This document shows, in pieces, positions 37,394-45,208 of a stretch of DNA of 64,000 nt; the first letter of the stretch is position 1; every line of letters begins with the position of its first letter. The stretch is taken from contig JBNKUL010000057.1 of the NCBI GenBank assembly GCA_050298555.1, forward strand, positions 12,087-76,086, given 5' to 3'. The notes under the pieces are model-generated. The model was given only the letters and a program-made list of their open reading frames with translations. It made no database searches and was not told the origin of the DNA. The stretch comes from JAPHSX01 sp050298555 (GTDB lineage: Bacteria; Pseudomonadota; Gammaproteobacteria; Thiohalomonadales; Thiohalomonadaceae). The translations under genes and the position numbers were made by a program.

Positions 37394-39111
37394 CGCGCCC
37401 CCCCATGTAGTGCCACCTGCATCCCCTTCAGGGAGTCGAGGTCGTCGGGGGAGATATCCATCAATCGCAACGCCCCCTCCATCACACGGGAGAAGACCGG
37501 GGCGGCCACCACGCCGCCGTAGTATTCGCCGTCATCGGGGCGGTCCACCACCACCACCATCGCCAGCCGCGGGCGGCTGGCCGGGGCGAAACCGGCGAAC
37601 AGGGAGAGGTAGTTGTCCTCTTCATAACCACCGCGCCCGACCCGGCGCGAGGTACCGGTCTTGCCGGCGACGCGGTAGCCGGTAATCGCGGCACGGGTAC
37701 CGGTACCGCCTTTTGCCACCACCTTTTCCAGCATCGCGGTGACCGCGTGGGAGACCTCGGGGGTGATCACCTGCTGCCCCTCGGGCACCACCCCCTCCTC
37801 CAGTTTGAGGAAGCTGGCAGGACGCAGTACCCCGCCGGCGGCCAGCGCCGCATAGGCGCGGGTCAGTTGCAGAGCGGTAACGGAGAGGCCATAGCCGTAG
37901 GAGACCGTGGCCTGCTCGGCCCGGCCCCAGTCCTGGTAGGCGTTCATCAGACCGGCCGCCTCGCCGGGGAAACCGCTGGCGGTGTCGTAACCGAAACCGA
38001 AGCGCACAAAACGGTCCCACAGCTGCTCCGGCGGCAGCGACAGGGCGATACGGCTGGCGCCGACGTTGCTCGACTTCTGGATCACGGTGGCCAGGTCTAT
38101 CTTGCCGTAATTGCGGTGGTCCCGAATGGTGAAGTTGGCAAGCCTGAGGCTGCCGGGTGAGGTGTCGATCACCGTCTCGGGGCGGTATTTGCCACTCTCC
38201 AGTGCCGTGGCGATGGTAAAGGGCTTCACCGTTGAGCCGGGCTCGAACAGGTCGGTGACGGCGCGGTTGCGCAGCTTGGCGGCCGTCAGATTGCTACGGT
38301 TGTTGGGATTGAAGGAGGGCTGGTTGACCATCGCCAACACCTCACCGGTGCGCACATCCATCACCACCGCGGAACCGCCCTTGGCCTTGTGGCGCTGCAC
38401 CGCGCCGAGCAGTTCGCGATAGGCGAGGTACTGGATACGGCGGTCGATGCTCAGCACCAGGTCACGACCAGGGCGCGGCTCGCGGATGCTCTCCACGTTC
38501 TCGACGATACGGCCGAGGCGGTCCTTAATCACGCGCTTGGCACCGGGGGTACCGCGTAGCGACTCCTCCATCATCAACTCGACGCCCTCCTGCCCCGCAT
38601 CGTCGATGTTGGTGAAGCCGACCACGTGGGAGGCCACCTCGCCGAGCGGGTAGTAGCGGCGATACTCGCGCTGCAGTGAAACACCGGGGATGGCCAAAGC
38701 CATCACCTGGTCACCCAGCTCGGGGGTGACCTGGCGCTTGAGGTAGACGAACTCCTTGTCCATGCGCGCCCCAAGCTTGCGCTCTAGCTGGGAGACCTTG
38801 ATCTCCAGCAGCCTGGCCAGCTCGGGCCAGCGTTCGCGGGCGGTGGCGAGGTCAGAGGGGTTGGCCCACACCGACTCCACCGGGGCACTGATCGCCAGCG
38901 GCTCGCCGTGACGGTCGGTGATCACGCCGCGGTCAGCGGGGATGGTAATGTCACGCAGGTAGCGCGCATCGCCCTGGTGCTGCAGGAACTCACGCTGGTT
39001 GATGTTGAGGTCGACCATGCGCCACAACAGGGCGACAACGCCCAGCAGCAGCATGGCGAATACAAAGCGCCGCCGCTGTGGGTAGTCGTAACTGTCGTTC
39101 TTCTTCTTCAT
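37390..39111 (-). CDS. ftsI: Septal transpeptidase FtsI (PBP3)
   Basis: A 573-residue class B penicillin-binding protein that cross-links septal murein with FtsW. One N-terminal helix (about residues 15-35) anchors it. The transpeptidase motifs are STVK (in FEPGSTVKPF), SSN (in KSSNVGAS) and KTGT. The length is close to the E. coli value of 588. The start overlaps the ftsL stop by 4 bases. Confidence 0.98.
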   Translation of the reverse strand: MKKKNDSYDYPQRRRFVFAMLLLGVVALLWRMVDLNINQREFLQHQGDARYLRDITIPADRGVITDRHGEPLAISAPVESVWANPSDLATARERWPELARLLEIKVSQLERKLGARMDKEFVYLKRQVTPELGDQVMALAIPGVSLQREYRRYYPLGEVASHVVGFTNIDDAGQEGVELMMEESLRGTPGAKRVIKDRLGRIVENVESIREPRPGRDLVLSIDRRIQYLAYRELLGAVQRHKAKGGSAVVMDVRTGEVLAMVNQPSFNPNNRSNLTAAKLRNRAVTDLFEPGSTVKPFTIATALESGKYRPETVIDTSPGSLRLANFTIRDHRNYGKIDLATVIQKSSNVGASRIALSLPPEQLWDRFVRFGFGYDTASGFPGEAAGLMNAYQDWGRAEQATVSYGYGLSVTALQLTRAYAALAAGGVLRPASFLKLEEGVVPEGQQVITPEVSHAVTAMLEKVVAKGGTGTRAAITGYRVAGKTGTSRRVGRGGYEEDNYLSLFAGFAPASRPRLAMVVVVDRPDDGEYYGGVVAAPVFSRVMEGALRLMDISPDDLDSLKGMQVALHGGAR

Positions 39112-39371
39112 GGTCGGATAATCACCACTGCCCCGGGGGGCGGAATCACCATATCGAGTTGTTCGTTTGCTATCTTTTCAATCCGTCCGTGGGTGGCCCA
39201 GGTGCTCTGCTCCAGCTGCAAGCGCCCCCACTGGGTGTTCATCTCATCGCGCGACTTCTGCAGCCCCTGCAGCTCGACGAACAGGCGCCGCGCCTGATGG
39301 GTGCTGAAGACCACGCCCAGCGAGCTGGCAAACAGCGCCAGCGCCAGCAGCGCGACGAGCAGCTTGGCCAT
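39108..39371 (-). CDS. ftsL: Cell division protein FtsL
   Basis: An 87-residue bitopic protein. One membrane helix (about residues 4-22) is followed by a periplasmic coiled coil (STHQARRLFVELQ onward) that pairs with FtsB and binds FtsQ. Sequence identity in this family is low, so size, topology and position between rsmH and ftsI carry the call. It overlaps rsmH by one base and ftsI by four. Confidence 0.92.
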   Translation of the reverse strand: MAKLLVALLALALFASSLGVVFSTHQARRLFVELQGLQKSRDEMNTQWGRLQLEQSTWATHGRIEKIANEQLDMVIPPPGAVVIIRP

Positions 39372-40309
39372 CAGGCCACCTTCTCCGCCACCCGCAATAC
39401 CGCACTGCGGGCGCGGGGGTTCTCGGTCAGTTCCGCCTTGCCCGCCTTGATCGCCTTGCCCACCGCCTTGAGACGGCGCTTGAGCTGGCTATCCAGCACC
39501 GGCAGGTCGGGCGGAAAGTCGTCGCCCCTGGCCTGCTCGCGGATAAAACGCTTCACTCGGCGGTCTTCCAGCGAGTGGAAGCTGATAATCGCCAGGCGCC
39601 CGCCCGGTGCCAGCAGCTCCACCGCCTGCGCCAGAAAATCATCCAGGTCACCCAGCTCGCGATTGATAAAGATACGAATCGCCTGAAAACTGCGCGTCGC
39701 CGGGTGCTTGTCGCGCTCCCACTTGGGGTTCGCCTCGGAGACGATCTTCGACAGCTGCGCCGTGGTCGCGATAGAGCCGTGCTCCTCACAATATTTCACG
39801 ATGGCCCCGGCAATACGCTTGGCAAAGCGCTCCTCGCCATACTCCTTGAGCACCTCGGCGATCTCGCTCTGCTTCGCCGTGGCCAGCCACTCGGCGGCGC
39901 TCACCCCGCTCTCCGGGTCCATCCGCATGTCGAGCGGACCGTCCTGCATAAAACTGAAACCGCGCCCGGCATCATCGAGCTGCGGTGAGGAGACGCCGAG
40001 GTCGAGCAGGATGCCGTCCACCCTGCCGTGCCAGCCGCGCTGCTCCGCCTCCTGCGCCAGCTGGGTAAAGCTGCCGCGTACGATGGTGAAACGCTCGTCG
40101 CCACCGAAACGCTGCTCCGCGGTGGCGATTGCCTGCGGGTCCTTGTCGGTGGCCAGCAGGCGACCCTCCTCACCCAGCTGCTGCAGGATCCCCGCACTGT
40201 GGCCGCCACGACCGAAGGTGCCGTCGAGGTAGATGCCGTCGGCACGGATCTGCAGGGAGTCCAGCACCTCATCAAACAGTACCGGACGATGTTCCATCTG
40301 CTCGGTCAT
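39371..40309 (-). CDS. rsmH: 16S rRNA m4C1402 methyltransferase RsmH
   Basis: A 312-residue SAM-dependent enzyme that N4-methylates C1402 of 16S rRNA; its partner RsmI, encoded at 41.4-42.3 kb, adds the ribose methyl to the same residue. The N-terminal HRPVLFDEVL and the SAM motif DGTFGRGGHSAGIL are clear, and ISFHSLEDRRVKRF lies near the C-terminus. It starts 2 bases after the mraZ stop. Confidence 0.97.
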   Translation of the reverse strand: MTEQMEHRPVLFDEVLDSLQIRADGIYLDGTFGRGGHSAGILQQLGEEGRLLATDKDPQAIATAEQRFGGDERFTIVRGSFTQLAQEAEQRGWHGRVDGILLDLGVSSPQLDDAGRGFSFMQDGPLDMRMDPESGVSAAEWLATAKQSEIAEVLKEYGEERFAKRIAGAIVKYCEEHGSIATTAQLSKIVSEANPKWERDKHPATRSFQAIRIFINRELGDLDDFLAQAVELLAPGGRLAIISFHSLEDRRVKRFIREQARGDDFPPDLPVLDSQLKRRLKAVGKAIKAGKAELTENPRARSAVLRVAEKVA

Positions 40310-40311
40310 CG

Positions 40312-40770
40312 TTACAGTGACAGGGTTTGCAGCTCGGCGGGCAGGGGCTCGTCACCCACCGTCTCTTCCGCCAACCAGTCGTCGCGGCGCTCGTTCCACA
40401 CCGCGGCATCCCATAGTTCGAATTTCTTGCCCTGGCCGATCAGGACCACGTGTTTATCCAGACCGGCGTACTGGCGCAGGGGGGGCGGCAGCAGCAGTCG
40501 GCCGTTGTTGTCCATGTCGGAATCGGTGGCGTGGCCCATCAGGAGGCGCTGAACGCGGCGGGCCTGGGCGTTAAAGCTGGGCAGGGCGTCGAGCTTGCGC
40601 TCGATGTTCTCCCATTCGGGCAGGGGGTAGAGCAGCAGGCAACGCTCATCGGTGTCGATGGTGACGACAAGACGCCCCGCGCAGCGCTCATTGAGGCGCT
40701 CGCGATAACGCGTCGGCATCGTCATACGACCCTTGGCATCGAGATTAAGCTCAGCTACTCCACGGAACAA
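40312..40770 (-). CDS. mraZ: Transcriptional regulator MraZ
   Basis: A 152-residue protein of two AbrB-like halves, each with the DxxGR signature (LDAKGRMTMP near residue 10 and MDNNGRLLLP near 86). In E. coli MraZ forms a ring and represses its own promoter by binding repeated TGGG-type boxes. Matching boxes lie directly upstream here. It is the first gene of the division cluster. Confidence 0.97.
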   Translation of the reverse strand: MFRGVAELNLDAKGRMTMPTRYRERLNERCAGRLVVTIDTDERCLLLYPLPEWENIERKLDALPSFNAQARRVQRLLMGHATDSDMDNNGRLLLPPPLRQYAGLDKHVVLIGQGKKFELWDAAVWNERRDDWLAEETVGDEPLPAELQTLSL

Positions 40771-40802
40771 TTATTGTTACCCCCCAGTTCGGATGTCCTT
40801 TT

Positions 40803-40835
40803 CCCACATTGATCCACTTCTACCCACTTTTCCAC
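40803..40835 (-). promoter_or_regulatory. MraZ-binding box array (GTGGR repeats)
   Basis: On the minus strand GTGGG, GTGGA and GTGGG occur with exact 10-base spacing (40803-40807, 40813-40817, 40823-40827), and another GTGGA stands 8 bases further upstream (40831-40835). This matches the known MraZ operator style of short G-rich repeats one helical turn apart. The array begins just past the -10 box, where binding would block the polymerase. Confidence 0.75.
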
Positions 40836-40865
40836 ACTATAGGGAAGCAAGGCACTTTCTGTCAA
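40836..40865 (-). promoter_or_regulatory. Sigma70-type promoter of the division and murein cluster
   Basis: A perfect -35 TTGACA (40860-40865) and a TATAGT -10 (40836-40841) are separated by 18 bases on the minus strand, 66 bases upstream of the mraZ ATG. The MraZ boxes follow immediately. This is probably the main promoter for mraZ and the genes after it. Confidence 0.75.
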
Positions 40866-41041
40866 GAAAAAACAGGGGTGTAAAAGTGAAATTCTTTCTT
40901 ATATGACAAGGACTTAGCGAAGGTGGTGGAAGGTGGGAGAGAGGTCTAAATTCTAACCTCCAATAGCTGTTTTTTTATCAATTTGTTGAGTTACGAAGTT
41001 AATGTAGAACTTTAAGTTCTGGGGATTGTTTTGAGGGGGGC

Positions 41042-41050
41042 TGTGGATAA
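41042..41050 (-). promoter_or_regulatory. Perfect DnaA-box match at the rnpB terminator
   Basis: TTATCCACA, the strongest E. coli DnaA-box form, lies on the minus strand overlapping the T-run after rnpB. It is single; I found no cluster of boxes, so it is not an origin. It may be chance. Confidence 0.4.
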
Positions 41051-41055
41051 AAAAA

Positions 41056-41407
41056 GGGGGAGCCGGCCGGTAAGCCGGGTTCTGTCGTGGACAGTCATTC
41101 ATCTGCGATGCCCGTCACCGGACACCTGTAGCAACCTACCCGGGAGCAGTGCGGGCCACACCGATGCTCCCCTATTTGGTCTTGCTCCGAGTGGGGTTTA
41201 CCATGCCGCGGCGTGTTACCACCCGCGCGGTGCGCTCTTACCGCACCATTTCAACCTTACCTGTGACCTCGAAAGGCCCATCGGCGGTATATTTTCTGCT
41301 GCACTTTCCGTCGGCTCGCGCCGCCCAGACGTTATCTGGCACCCTGCCCTATGGAGCCCGGACTTTCCTCCCTACCCGAAGGTAGAGCGACTGCCTGGCC
41401 GACTCCC
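41056..41407 (-). ncRNA. rnpB: RNase P RNA, class A
   Basis: The catalytic RNA that removes 5-prime leaders from tRNA precursors. Conserved blocks in order on the minus strand are CCAGGCAGTCGC near the 5-prime end, GGAGGAAAGTCCGGGCTCC, AGGGCAGGGTGCCAGATAAC, GGTGCGGTAAGAGCGCACC and GAATGACTGTCCACGACAG, ending in ACCCGGCTTA. The order and sequence closely follow E. coli M1 RNA. The ends are estimated from that likeness and may be off by several bases. A run of seven T residues downstream forms the terminator. Its position between mraZ and rsmI is a known gamma layout. Confidence 0.96.
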
Positions 41408-41446
41408 GGCGGGTAAGATACCTGTTTTTGCTGAAAGTTCAATCAG

Positions 41447-42289
41447 TTATTCACGCTCAAGGAGGAATTTATAGATCGCGTTCTTCTTCTCGCCGCTAAT
41501 CTTCGCCGCCAGGGCGGCGGCCTGCTTCACCGACAGCTCCTCGGCGAGCAGCGTGGCGATGCGTTGCGTCTCCCCGTCCAGACCGGCGGACTCCTCGTCC
41601 GCCGCCCCCTCCACCAGCAGCACGAACTCGCCCTTACGCTGGTTGGCGTCCTGCGCCACCCAGGCGGCCAGCTCACCCAGGGTGGCGTGACGTATCGTCT
41701 CAAAGGTCTTGGTCAGCTCGCGGGCCAGGGTGGCGGGGCGCCCCTCGCCGAGCGTCTCCGCCATATCGGCCAGGCTCTCCTCGATGCGGTGGGGCGATTC
41801 GTAGAAGGCGAGGGTGCGCGGCTCATCCGCCAGCGCCTGCAGCGCCTTGCGCCGCGCCCCCGACTTGGCGGGGAGGAAACCCTCGAAGCAGAAGCGATCG
41901 GTGGCCAGGCCACTGGCCGAGAGGGCGGCAATCAGGGCGCTGGGGCCGGGCAGCGGTACCACCCTGATGCCGGTGCGGTGTGCCTCGCGTACCAGGAAGT
42001 AGCCGGGATCGCTGATCAGCGGGGTGCCGGCATCGGAGATCAGGGCCAGCGACTCGCCGCCCTGCAGATAGCCCAGCACCTGCTCCGCCTTGTGGCGCTC
42101 GTTGTGCTCGTGCAGGGCGAACATCGGCGTGTCGATGGCAAAGTGGCGCAGCAACGCAGCGCTGTGGCGGGTGTCCTCGGCGGCGATACGATCCACCTTC
42201 TGCAGCACCTCCAGCGCCCGCGCCGAGATATCCCCCAGGTTACCGATAGGGGTCGCTACTATATAAAGAATGCCCGCTTCGATTGACAC
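41447..42289 (-). CDS. rsmI: 16S rRNA 2-prime-O-ribose C1402 methyltransferase RsmI
   Basis: A 280-residue SAM-dependent tetrapyrrole-methylase-fold enzyme that methylates the ribose of C1402 in 16S rRNA. The N-terminal YIVATPIGNLGDI and the middle ISDAGTPLISDPG motifs are diagnostic. I use a GTG start at 42289, with GGGGTGAG upstream, because the protein then begins with the family start; the longer frame runs through the divergent lpoA leader. It is divergent from lpoA, as in E. coli. Confidence 0.95.
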   Translation of the reverse strand: MSIEAGILYIVATPIGNLGDISARALEVLQKVDRIAAEDTRHSAALLRHFAIDTPMFALHEHNERHKAEQVLGYLQGGESLALISDAGTPLISDPGYFLVREAHRTGIRVVPLPGPSALIAALSASGLATDRFCFEGFLPAKSGARRKALQALADEPRTLAFYESPHRIEESLADMAETLGEGRPATLARELTKTFETIRHATLGELAAWVAQDANQRKGEFVLLVEGAADEESAGLDGETQRIATLLAEELSVKQAAALAAKISGEKKNAIYKFLLERE

Positions 42290-42365
42290 GTACTCACCCC
42301 GCCCAGATACTGTGTGGTCTAATTGCCCTATGGGCCGAATAAATAAGCATTCTACCGCACTCTTT

Positions 42366-44264
42366 ATGCAAAAGACCCTGACACTAGCTGCACTACTGCT
42401 GTTTCTACTCGCCGGATGTGCCGAGGCGCCGCAGCGCCCGCCCCAACAAGCCCCGCACAAGGACAACACCGCGATGGCGGCCGACGCGCTGCAGCGCGGC
42501 AACTACCAGCAGGCGGCACAGCTCTACGCGCAGCTGGCCGATAGCAGCGCCCCGCCGCAGCAATACGAATACCGTTACCTCGCGGCCCTGGCGATGTTCC
42601 GCGCCGGGCTCGCGATACAGGCGAACCAGAGCCTGCAGCAGCTACCGCTGGCCCAGCTGCCGCTGGAGCTGCTGCTCAAGCGCCAGCTGCTGCAGGCGGA
42701 GATCGTGCTACGCCGCGACCCGGAGCAGGCGCTGGAATTATTGTTACAGCCGGCGGTCAACGACAGCCTGCTGCCCGAGCAGAACGCCCTCTTCGCCCGC
42801 TACCACCAGCTGCGCGGTCGCGCCTATGCCCTCATGGGCAACCACCTGGAGACGGCACGCGAATATATCCTGCGCGAGTTCTACCTCACCGAGGAGGGGC
42901 CGATCCACTCCAATCAGGTGGCGATCTGGCAGGCGCTCTCCATGCTCAGCGCCAACGCGCTGGTGCAGTTGCGCCTGCAGCCGCCACCCGACGCCCTGAG
43001 CGGCTGGATGGAGCTGGTGGCCATTGCCAAGGACTACAGCCTCAGCCCCAGTGAGGTGAGCCAGAAACTCGCCGACTGGCGCGCCCGCTATATCGGCCAC
43101 CCGGCAAGCCAGCAGCTGCTCTCCTCCCTGCTACAGCGCAGCGTGGAGCTGGCGGAACGCCCCGCCCACATCGCCCTGCTGCTGCCCCTCTCCGGCCAGT
43201 ACGCCAAGGCGGGAGAGGCGCTGCAGGACGGCATCCTCGCCGCCTACTACAACGACTCGCAGCGCGGCACCATCACCCTGCGCAGCTACGACATCGGTGG
43301 ACGGGCGGAGCAGGTAACGCAACTCTACCAGCAGGCAGTGAATGACGGCGCCGAACTGGTAATCGGCCCGCTCGACAAGGGAGCGGTCGCCACCCTGGCG
43401 GCGGCCGAGACGCTGCCGGTACCGACCCTGGCCCTCAACTATGCCGGTCAGGCGCTTAACGACAATCTCTACCAGTTCAGTCTCGCCCCCGAGGACGAGG
43501 CACGCGAGGTGGCCGAGCGCGCCTGGATGGAGGGATACAGCCAGGCCGCGGTGCTGGTGCCCGACAACCAGTTGGGCGAACGCCTCTCCCTCGCCTTCAG
43601 CGAGCGTTGGCAGGAGCTGGGGGGCCTTGTGGTCTCCGAGAGCAGCTACCCTGACGACAAGAACGACTTCAGCACCGCGATTAAGGGCTTGCTCAACATC
43701 GACGACAGCGAGAAGCGCAAGCAGCGGCTGCGCTGGATGGTGGGCGAGAAGCTGGAGTTCATCCCACGCCGCCGTCAGGACATCGACTTCGTCTTCCTCG
43801 CCGCCAATCCGCGACAGGCGCGCCTGATCCGCCCGCAGATGAAGTTCCACCACGCCGGCGACCTGCCGCTTCTCGCCACCTCGCATCTCTACGGCGGCAA
43901 GCCCAACCGCTCGCAGGACCGCGATATGGACGACATCCTGTTCTGCGACATGCCCTGGACCCTGGGCGCCCCCAGCGCACAGCAGGAACTCAAGACTAGC
44001 CAGGCCGAAGCCTTCAAGCCCCACGTGGGCCAGCTGCAGCGCCTGCTGGCGATGGGCATCGACGCCTACCAGCTGGTGCCGCTGCTGCCGGTGCTGGAGG
44101 GCCACCCCTACGAGGAGTACCGTGGCGAGACCGGCAGCCTGCGTGTCACCGAGGGACGGCGCATCGGCCGCCGTCTGCAGTGGGCGCGCTTCAAGCGCGG
44201 TATCGCCCGCCTGGAAAAAGAGAGCGTCACGGACGATGCGGTGGTTTGGCAAGAACAACCGTGA
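42366..44264 (+). CDS. lpoA: Penicillin-binding protein activator LpoA (LppC family)
   Basis: A 632-residue outer-membrane lipoprotein that reaches through the murein to stimulate PBP1a. A lipoprotein signal ends in LLAGC. An N-terminal TPR-like helical domain (about residues 30-270) is followed by a periplasmic-binding-protein-like domain from about 275 (HIALLLPLSGQYAKAGEAL). I start at the ATG at 42366, which gives a compact signal peptide; ATGs at 42270 and 42330 are possible but lengthen it oddly. It overlaps yraN by 29 bases. Confidence 0.93.
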   Translation: MQKTLTLAALLLFLLAGCAEAPQRPPQQAPHKDNTAMAADALQRGNYQQAAQLYAQLADSSAPPQQYEYRYLAALAMFRAGLAIQANQSLQQLPLAQLPLELLLKRQLLQAEIVLRRDPEQALELLLQPAVNDSLLPEQNALFARYHQLRGRAYALMGNHLETAREYILREFYLTEEGPIHSNQVAIWQALSMLSANALVQLRLQPPPDALSGWMELVAIAKDYSLSPSEVSQKLADWRARYIGHPASQQLLSSLLQRSVELAERPAHIALLLPLSGQYAKAGEALQDGILAAYYNDSQRGTITLRSYDIGGRAEQVTQLYQQAVNDGAELVIGPLDKGAVATLAAAETLPVPTLALNYAGQALNDNLYQFSLAPEDEAREVAERAWMEGYSQAAVLVPDNQLGERLSLAFSERWQELGGLVVSESSYPDDKNDFSTAIKGLLNIDDSEKRKQRLRWMVGEKLEFIPRRRQDIDFVFLAANPRQARLIRPQMKFHHAGDLPLLATSHLYGGKPNRSQDRDMDDILFCDMPWTLGAPSAQQELKTSQAEAFKPHVGQLQRLLAMGIDAYQLVPLLPVLEGHPYEEYRGETGSLRVTEGRRIGRRLQWARFKRGIARLEKESVTDDAVVWQEQP

Positions 44265-44604
44265 GCAGGGCGACGCCGCCGAGGAGCAAGCGAGGCGCTA
44301 CCTTGAAGCCCAGGGCTTGCACACCGAGGCACGCAATGTGCGCAGCCGTTTCGGTGAGATCGATCTCATCATGCGCCAGGGCGATACCCTGCTCTTCGTC
44401 GAGGTGCGCTACCGCCGCTCAAACCACTTCGGCGGCGCCGCTGCCAGCGTCGATGCAAAGAAGCAGCGCAAGCTCATCGCCACGGCCCAACACTATCTGC
44501 AACAACACCCCCACGACGGCCCCTGCCGCTTCGACGTGGTCGCCATCGGCAGCCGCGAGGATGGGGTAGAATGGCTGCAAAATGCCTTTGAACTGAGCGA
44601 GTAA
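44236..44604 (+). CDS. yraN: UPF0102 (YraN) nuclease-fold protein
   Basis: A 122-residue protein of the UPF0102 family, which has a restriction-endonuclease-like fold. The active-site-like residues are the GEIDLI and FVEVRYR motifs after GDAAEEQARRYLE. Its cellular role is not firmly known. The ATG at 44236 lies inside the end of lpoA, as in E. coli where yraN follows lpoA. The next gene begins one base after its stop. Confidence 0.92.
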   Translation: MRWFGKNNREQGDAAEEQARRYLEAQGLHTEARNVRSRFGEIDLIMRQGDTLLFVEVRYRRSNHFGGAAASVDAKKQRKLIATAQHYLQQHPHDGPCRFDVVAIGSREDGVEWLQNAFELSE

Positions 44605-44605
44605 G

Positions 44606-45193
44606 ATGCAGGAACGAATCAAACAACAATTTGAACAGAGCGCACAGCTCAAGCTGCAGGCGATGGAGGCACTGGCCCCGGCCATCGCCGCCGCCGCCGA
44701 ACTGATGGGCGGCCAACTGCTGCAGGAGCGCAAGATCCTCAGCTGCGGCAACGGCGGCTCGGCCGGCGATGCGCAGCACTTCTCCTCGGAGATGCTCAAC
44801 CGCTTCGAGCGCGAACGCCCCGGCCTGCCGGCGATGGCGCTGACCACCGACACATCCACCCTCACCTCCATCGCCAACGACTACGCCTACGACGAGGTCT
44901 TCGCCAAGCAGGTACGGGCCCTGGGCCAGGCCGGCGACGTGCTGCTCGCCATCTCCACCAGCGGCAACTCCACCAATGTGGTGCAGGCGATAAAGGCGGC
45001 CCACGACCGCGGCATGCGCGTGGTGGCGCTGACCGGCAACGAGGGCGGCGAAATGGCCATCAACCTGGCCGAAGGGGATGTGGAGATCCGCGTCCCCTCC
45101 CCCGTCACCGCGCGGGTGCAGGAGGTCCATCTTTTGGCGATTCACTGCATCTGCGACGCCATCGACCGCATGCTGTTCGGCGAGGAGGCGTAG
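44606..45193 (+). CDS. diaA: SIS-domain protein, DiaA/GmhA family
   Basis: A 195-residue phosphosugar-binding SIS-domain protein. The sequence has CGNGGSAGDAQHFSSE and STSGNSTNVVQAI, shared by DiaA and by the heptose isomerase GmhA. Position after yraN is that of DiaA, which binds DnaA and promotes timely replication initiation. The sequence alone does not exclude phosphoheptose isomerase activity, since the charged residues after AQHF look GmhA-compatible. No other heptose-synthesis gene is nearby, which favours DiaA. Confidence 0.85.
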   Translation: MQERIKQQFEQSAQLKLQAMEALAPAIAAAAELMGGQLLQERKILSCGNGGSAGDAQHFSSEMLNRFERERPGLPAMALTTDTSTLTSIANDYAYDEVFAKQVRALGQAGDVLLAISTSGNSTNVVQAIKAAHDRGMRVVALTGNEGGEMAINLAEGDVEIRVPSPVTARVQEVHLLAIHCICDAIDRMLFGEEA

Positions 45194-45208
45194 GCCTCCC
45201 CCGCCCGC

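Noticed and set aside
35741..37522. A 593-codon plus-strand frame opposite murE
   Set aside because: Antisense shadow of murE with no domain or promoter.
41042..41050. The DnaA box considered as part of a replication origin
   Set aside because: Only one perfect box is seen, with no dnaA, dnaN, gidA or rpmH gene nearby.
41031..41474. Plus-strand frames of 147 and 78 codons across the RNase P RNA gene
   Set aside because: The conserved rnpB blocks explain this region; the frames are by-products of a structured RNA gene.
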